DNA from: Patescibacteria group bacterium UBA5187
GTDB lineage: Bacteria; Patescibacteriota; Minisyncoccia; Phycocordibacterales; PALSA-1337
DNA: 7,206 bases
NCBI GenBank assembly: GCA_002413065.1
Contig: DHWH01000030.1
Location: 1 to 7,206 of the forward strand
Direction: 5' to 3'
Both the position numbers and the translations under genes were made by a program. The notes below the pieces were generated by a model. It was not told the DNA's origin. It ran no database searches and saw nothing but the letters and a program-made list of their open reading frames with translations. Of this stretch, positions 5,673-7,206 are shown in pieces; position 1 is the first letter of the stretch, and every line of letters begins with the position of its first letter.

Positions 5673-5751
5673 GAGTACGAAAATACCCTGAATAGCGCGA
5701 TTCTCTTTACTTTTCGTGGTCGGCATGTTAATTTATCTAGTACATAAATAT

Positions 5752-6015
5752 ATGGCAATTACATCTTCAGCAAAGAAAGCACTCCGAGCCGCAAAAAAGA
5801 AGCGCGTCTTCAATCTGCGCCGCAAGTCAACGATAGAACGCAGTATTAAGGAATTCCGCCGTTTGGTTGCAGATAAAAAGAAGGCAGAGGCAGAAAAGCT
5901 TCTTCCGTCCGTCTATCAGGCGCTCGATAAGGCCGTAAAGACGAAGTATGTGAAGGCAAACACCGCTTCGCGACTCAAATCAAGGGCAATGGCCTCATTG
6001 AAGAGGCTCGGCTAG
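5752..6015 (+). CDS. rpsT: 30S ribosomal protein S20
   Basis: Small-subunit protein that binds 16S rRNA early in 30S assembly. The 87-residue product has the expected length and very basic, three-helix composition: AITSSAKKALRAAKKKRVFN at the N-terminus, the central RRKSTIERSIKEF, and the C-terminal KANTASRLKSRAMASLKRL. An in-frame ATG exists at 5716, but the family begins at MAITSSAKK, so 5752 is chosen. No Shine-Dalgarno sequence precedes it, and I could not settle on a promoter in the AT-rich 5720-5751 stretch. The gene is alone, closed by the terminator at 6024-6056, and diverges from ruvA with a 94-bp gap. Confidence 0.95.
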   Translation: MAITSSAKKALRAAKKKRVFNLRRKSTIERSIKEFRRLVADKKKAEAEKLLPSVYQALDKAVKTKYVKANTASRLKSRAMASLKRLG

Positions 6016-6023
6016 ATAAAGGG

Positions 6024-6056
6024 AAAACCGCTCGGACATCAGGCGGTTTTTCTTTT
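6024..6056 (+). terminator. intrinsic terminator of rpsT
   Basis: AAAACCGC (6024-6031) pairs perfectly with GCGGTTTT (6043-6050) across an 11-nt loop, and the T-run continues to 6056 with one C. It starts 8 bp after the rpsT stop. Confidence 0.85.
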
Positions 6057-6070
6057 TAATTAAAAGGAAA

Positions 6071-6076
6071 TATGCT
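6071..6076 (+). promoter_or_regulatory. possible -10 element of the tRNA gene
   Basis: TATGCT matches four of six positions of the -10 consensus and lies 16 nt before the mature tRNA 5' end, a fitting distance. No convincing -35 is visible, because that position falls in the rpsT terminator T-run. Confidence 0.25.
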
Positions 6077-6092
6077 AGTGTAACGTGACTCT

Positions 6093-6164
6093 GCCCTCGT
6101 CGTTCAACGGATAGGACTCAGGATTGCGGATCCTGTAATCGAGGTTCGATTCCTCGCGGGGGCA
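6093..6164 (+). tRNA. tRNA-Arg (anticodon GCG)
   Basis: A complete 72-nt cloverleaf. Acceptor stem GCCCTCG (6093-6099) pairs with CGGGGGC (6157-6163), with one T-G wobble, and the discriminator is A6164. D stem GTTC/GGAC (6102-6105 with 6114-6117) has an 8-nt loop. Anticodon stem CAGGA/TCCTG (6119-6123 with 6131-6135) holds loop TTGCGGA, so the anticodon is GCG at 6126-6128, reading arginine CGC and CGU. The variable loop is 4 nt. T stem CGAGG/CCTCG (6140-6144 with 6152-6156) has loop TTCGATT. The next bases are CAA, so CCA is not encoded and must be added after transcription. Most bacteria read this box with ACG modified to inosine; G at position 34 is unusual. Confidence 0.93.
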
Positions 6165-6282
6165 CAATCAAGGTAGACGCGGAGACCCTCTAATTTGAGC
6201 CATTTTCCTGATGGCAAAACCGGGCACGTTTCCGAGAATCGAACCTGATGATTTTCTGTGTTATATGCTTAAATAGTTATAT
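6165..6282. other. 118-bp spacer with tRNA T-arm-like inverted fragment
   Basis: No gene is seen. GAATCGAACCT at 6236-6246 is the exact reverse complement of 6142-6152 in the T arm of the adjacent tRNA-Arg, and the similarity extends a few bases further with one deletion. The flanking bases do not form a tRNA on either strand. A small hairpin GCCAT/ATGGC (6199-6203 with 6211-6215, 7-nt loop) resembles an anticodon arm in shape, but its loop lacks normal tRNA bases. It may be a tRNA remnant or chance. No terminator follows the tRNA. Confidence 0.4.
6266..6274 (+). promoter_or_regulatory. possible extended -10 before the 224-aa gene
   Basis: TGC followed by TTAAAT (6269-6274), four of six to consensus, with 8 nt to the ATG at 6283. 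It is a weaker version of the near-leaderless geometry seen at four other genes in the window. Confidence 0.25.
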
Positions 6283-6957
6283 ATGAAAAACGGCATGATA
6301 GCGTTCTTGCGTGACCAAGTTTTTCCTGGTCCCAAGATGCTCGATATAGAGATAACGAACACGTTTCCGCTCATTCCCCTTGAGGATGAGGTTCATTTGT
6401 TGAGGCCTGGTAAAGAAGTCGAGATACTGAGAGGTTACGATCATATTGCTATTCCTTCAGATTTCAGACTTCACATATCAAGTAAATCGGATCATATTTT
6501 CTTTGATGCAACATCGTTGTGGAATCTTGTAGACAATGACAGGGATGGATACATACATTACTTCACTATCGTTGGACTACCCGCAAGCAAGGCGAAAGAC
6601 CTAGTCCCCGCAGGAAAGACAAAGACATGGCATGAAGCCATGATGGTGTCGCCGTTTAAGGACAAGGATTTCAATGACAACACTCGATTGTTTGTCGACT
6701 TCTTTTTGCATAATTTGCCACTAAATCCTGATGATATGGCCAAGCATCCTTTTGCTATAGATGGTATGCGTTTAGCAACAGATCAGCATGGATCAATCAT
6801 TGGTCCGCATTCCTTTGCGAGCTTACAGAGAAAGAAAAAGCCACTCAAGGATGTGGCTTTCAGCATCCGCTTTGGATACATCAACCTGGAAACCAATAAG
6901 GAAATCACATATATCTATGCACCACTCGATATTTTTCAGAGACGAGCCCGGTCTTAA
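6283..6957 (+). CDS. hypothetical protein, 224 aa
   Basis: I do not recognise the family. The protein appears soluble, with no signal peptide or membrane helix, and a mixed alpha/beta composition. A stretch NDRDGYIHY lies within residues 85-93. D84-x-D86-x-D88-G89-x-I91 fits the first half of an EF-hand or dockerin calcium loop, but the last acidic ligand (position 12) is T95, so metal binding is unproven. Other features are a DEVHLLRPGKEVEILRGYDH segment (35-54), a basic patch RKKKPLKD (183-190), and a hydrophobic beta-like ending (192-216). An in-frame stop lies 7 nt before the start, which fixes 6283 as the first ATG; a second ATG is at 6295. No Shine-Dalgarno sequence is visible. It sits just past the tRNA and converges on a short ORF with a 2-bp gap. 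Confidence 0.7.
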   Translation: MKNGMIAFLRDQVFPGPKMLDIEITNTFPLIPLEDEVHLLRPGKEVEILRGYDHIAIPSDFRLHISSKSDHIFFDATSLWNLVDNDRDGYIHYFTIVGLPASKAKDLVPAGKTKTWHEAMMVSPFKDKDFNDNTRLFVDFFLHNLPLNPDDMAKHPFAIDGMRLATDQHGSIIGPHSFASLQRKKKPLKDVAFSIRFGYINLETNKEITYIYAPLDIFQRRARS

Positions 6958-6959
6958 TT

Positions 6960-7121
6960 TTATTCCAAACTCAGCTTCTTGTCTTTAGCAGTATCCTGCT
7001 CTTGACGCATGAGAGTACCTCCCGCTTTTGTAACATCATCCATGTCGTAGCATGTGTTTGGCAAAAGTTTGATCGATATGTCTTTGTGCTTCTTCGATTG
7101 GTCGAGATCTGCTCCGGGCAC
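6960..7121 (-). CDS. possible small protein, up to 53 aa, start uncertain
   Basis: A short minus-strand frame running from a GTG at 7121 to a TAA at 6960-6962. The translation is hydrophilic and protein-like: PGADLDQSKKHKDISIKLLP, then NTCYDMDDVTKAGGTLMRQE, then a lysine-rich tail ending LSLE. Its stop lies 2 bp from the stop of the 224-residue gene, the same tight convergent layout seen at two other places in the window. The GTG has AGGA directly abutting it, which is too close for a normal ribosome binding site. The frame is open only six codons further upstream, and an ATG at 7043 would leave just 27 residues. It could be a small gene or the tail of a decayed one. I recognise no family. 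Confidence 0.4.
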   Translation of the reverse strand: MPGADLDQSKKHKDISIKLLPNTCYDMDDVTKAGGTLMRQEQDTAKDKKLSLE

Positions 7122-7206
7122 TCCTGTCTGGATTAGTTAGTTAAAATTAAATATTTTTACTATTTTCTGTAATATTTTTACAGCCATTCGGCATGGATGA
7201 TGACAC
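7122..7206. other. AT-rich intergenic region at the window end
   Basis: An AT-rich stretch with no convincing gene. An ATG at 7194 (ATGGATGATGAC) at the very edge could begin a plus-strand gene, but only about four codons are visible. It contains the spaced repeats described at 7150-7183. Confidence 0.4.
7150..7183. repeat. 11-bp direct repeat at 21-bp spacing plus a 6-bp inverted repeat
   Basis: AATATTTTTAC occurs at 7150-7160 and 7171-7181, offset by 21 bp, which is two helical turns. The second copy lies inside CTGTAA/TTACAG (7167-7172 with 7178-7183, 5-nt loop). The site is about 30-60 bp upstream of the possible small minus-strand gene, so it could be an operator or upstream activating site. 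The low complexity makes this tentative. Confidence 0.4.

Noticed and set aside
5658..5726. Longer N-terminus for RuvA from 5726
   Set aside because: RuvA begins MIASLHG, and a good -10 lies 6 nt before 5657, so the upstream extension would be promoter DNA.
5716..5751. Longer N-terminus for S20 from 5716
   Set aside because: S20 proteins start close to the AxxSAKK motif; the extra residues are not family-like.
6199..6246. A second tRNA near the tRNA-Arg
   Set aside because: The anticodon-like hairpin (plus strand) and the T-arm-like fragment (minus strand) are in opposite orientations, the T stem has a mismatch, and no acceptor stem can be formed.
7033..7201. 11-bp inverted repeat CATGGATGATG (7033-7043 and 7191-7201)
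   Set aside because: Exact inverted matches of 11 bp are expected several times by chance in a window of this length, and nothing else supports a link.

Overview
The window looks like a chromosomal segment of a Candidate Phyla Radiation (Patescibacteria, Parcubacteria-like) bacterium. This is inferred from gene character, not from a search. The signs are: a MurE-type ligase lacking the usual N-terminal UDP-binding domain, a MutM (Fpg) with a lysine-rich insertion and an altered zinc finger, a compact 156-residue SpoU-class methyltransferase, a tRNA without an encoded CCA end, very tight gene packing, and almost no Shine-Dalgarno sequences. Most genes are conserved housekeeping genes. I found no CRISPR array, transposase, integrase or recognisable defence cassette.

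Layout. 1-650: a self-contained unit with a strong promoter (TTGACT, 17 bp, TAAAAT) embedded in a 30-bp dyad, a CA-rich leader, a 132-residue protein of unknown function, an intrinsic terminator, and a second inverted repeat. 650-1012 (minus): small DoxX-like membrane protein. 1071-1541 (plus): SpoU/TrmH-family RNA methyltransferase. 1543-2484 (minus): mutM DNA glycosylase, convergent with the methyltransferase. 2539-3813 (plus): membrane-anchored or exported N-acetylmuramoyl-L-alanine amidase with a C-terminal peptidoglycan-binding domain, divergent from mutM. 3806-5083 (minus): MurE-like ligase, cotranscribed behind ruvA (5088-5657, minus). 5752-6015 (plus): rpsT (ribosomal protein S20) followed by an intrinsic terminator. 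6093-6164: tRNA-Arg with anticodon GCG. 6165-7206: a less conserved stretch with an unrecognised 224-residue protein, a short minus-strand ORF that converges on it, and an AT-rich repeat-bearing region.

Two functional themes recur. One is cell-wall metabolism: the amidase cuts the stem peptide from glycan and the Mur ligase builds the stem peptide. The other is DNA and RNA upkeep: mutM, ruvA, the methyltransferase, rpsT and the tRNA.

The most notable pattern is regulatory. Four genes (trmH-like, mutM, amidase, ruvA) each have a -10-like hexamer exactly 6 nt before the ATG, three of them with an upstream TGn extension, and none has a Shine-Dalgarno sequence. That geometry puts the transcription start at the start codon, so these genes are probably read from leaderless mRNAs. 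The first gene, by contrast, has a leader and a weak ribosome binding site.
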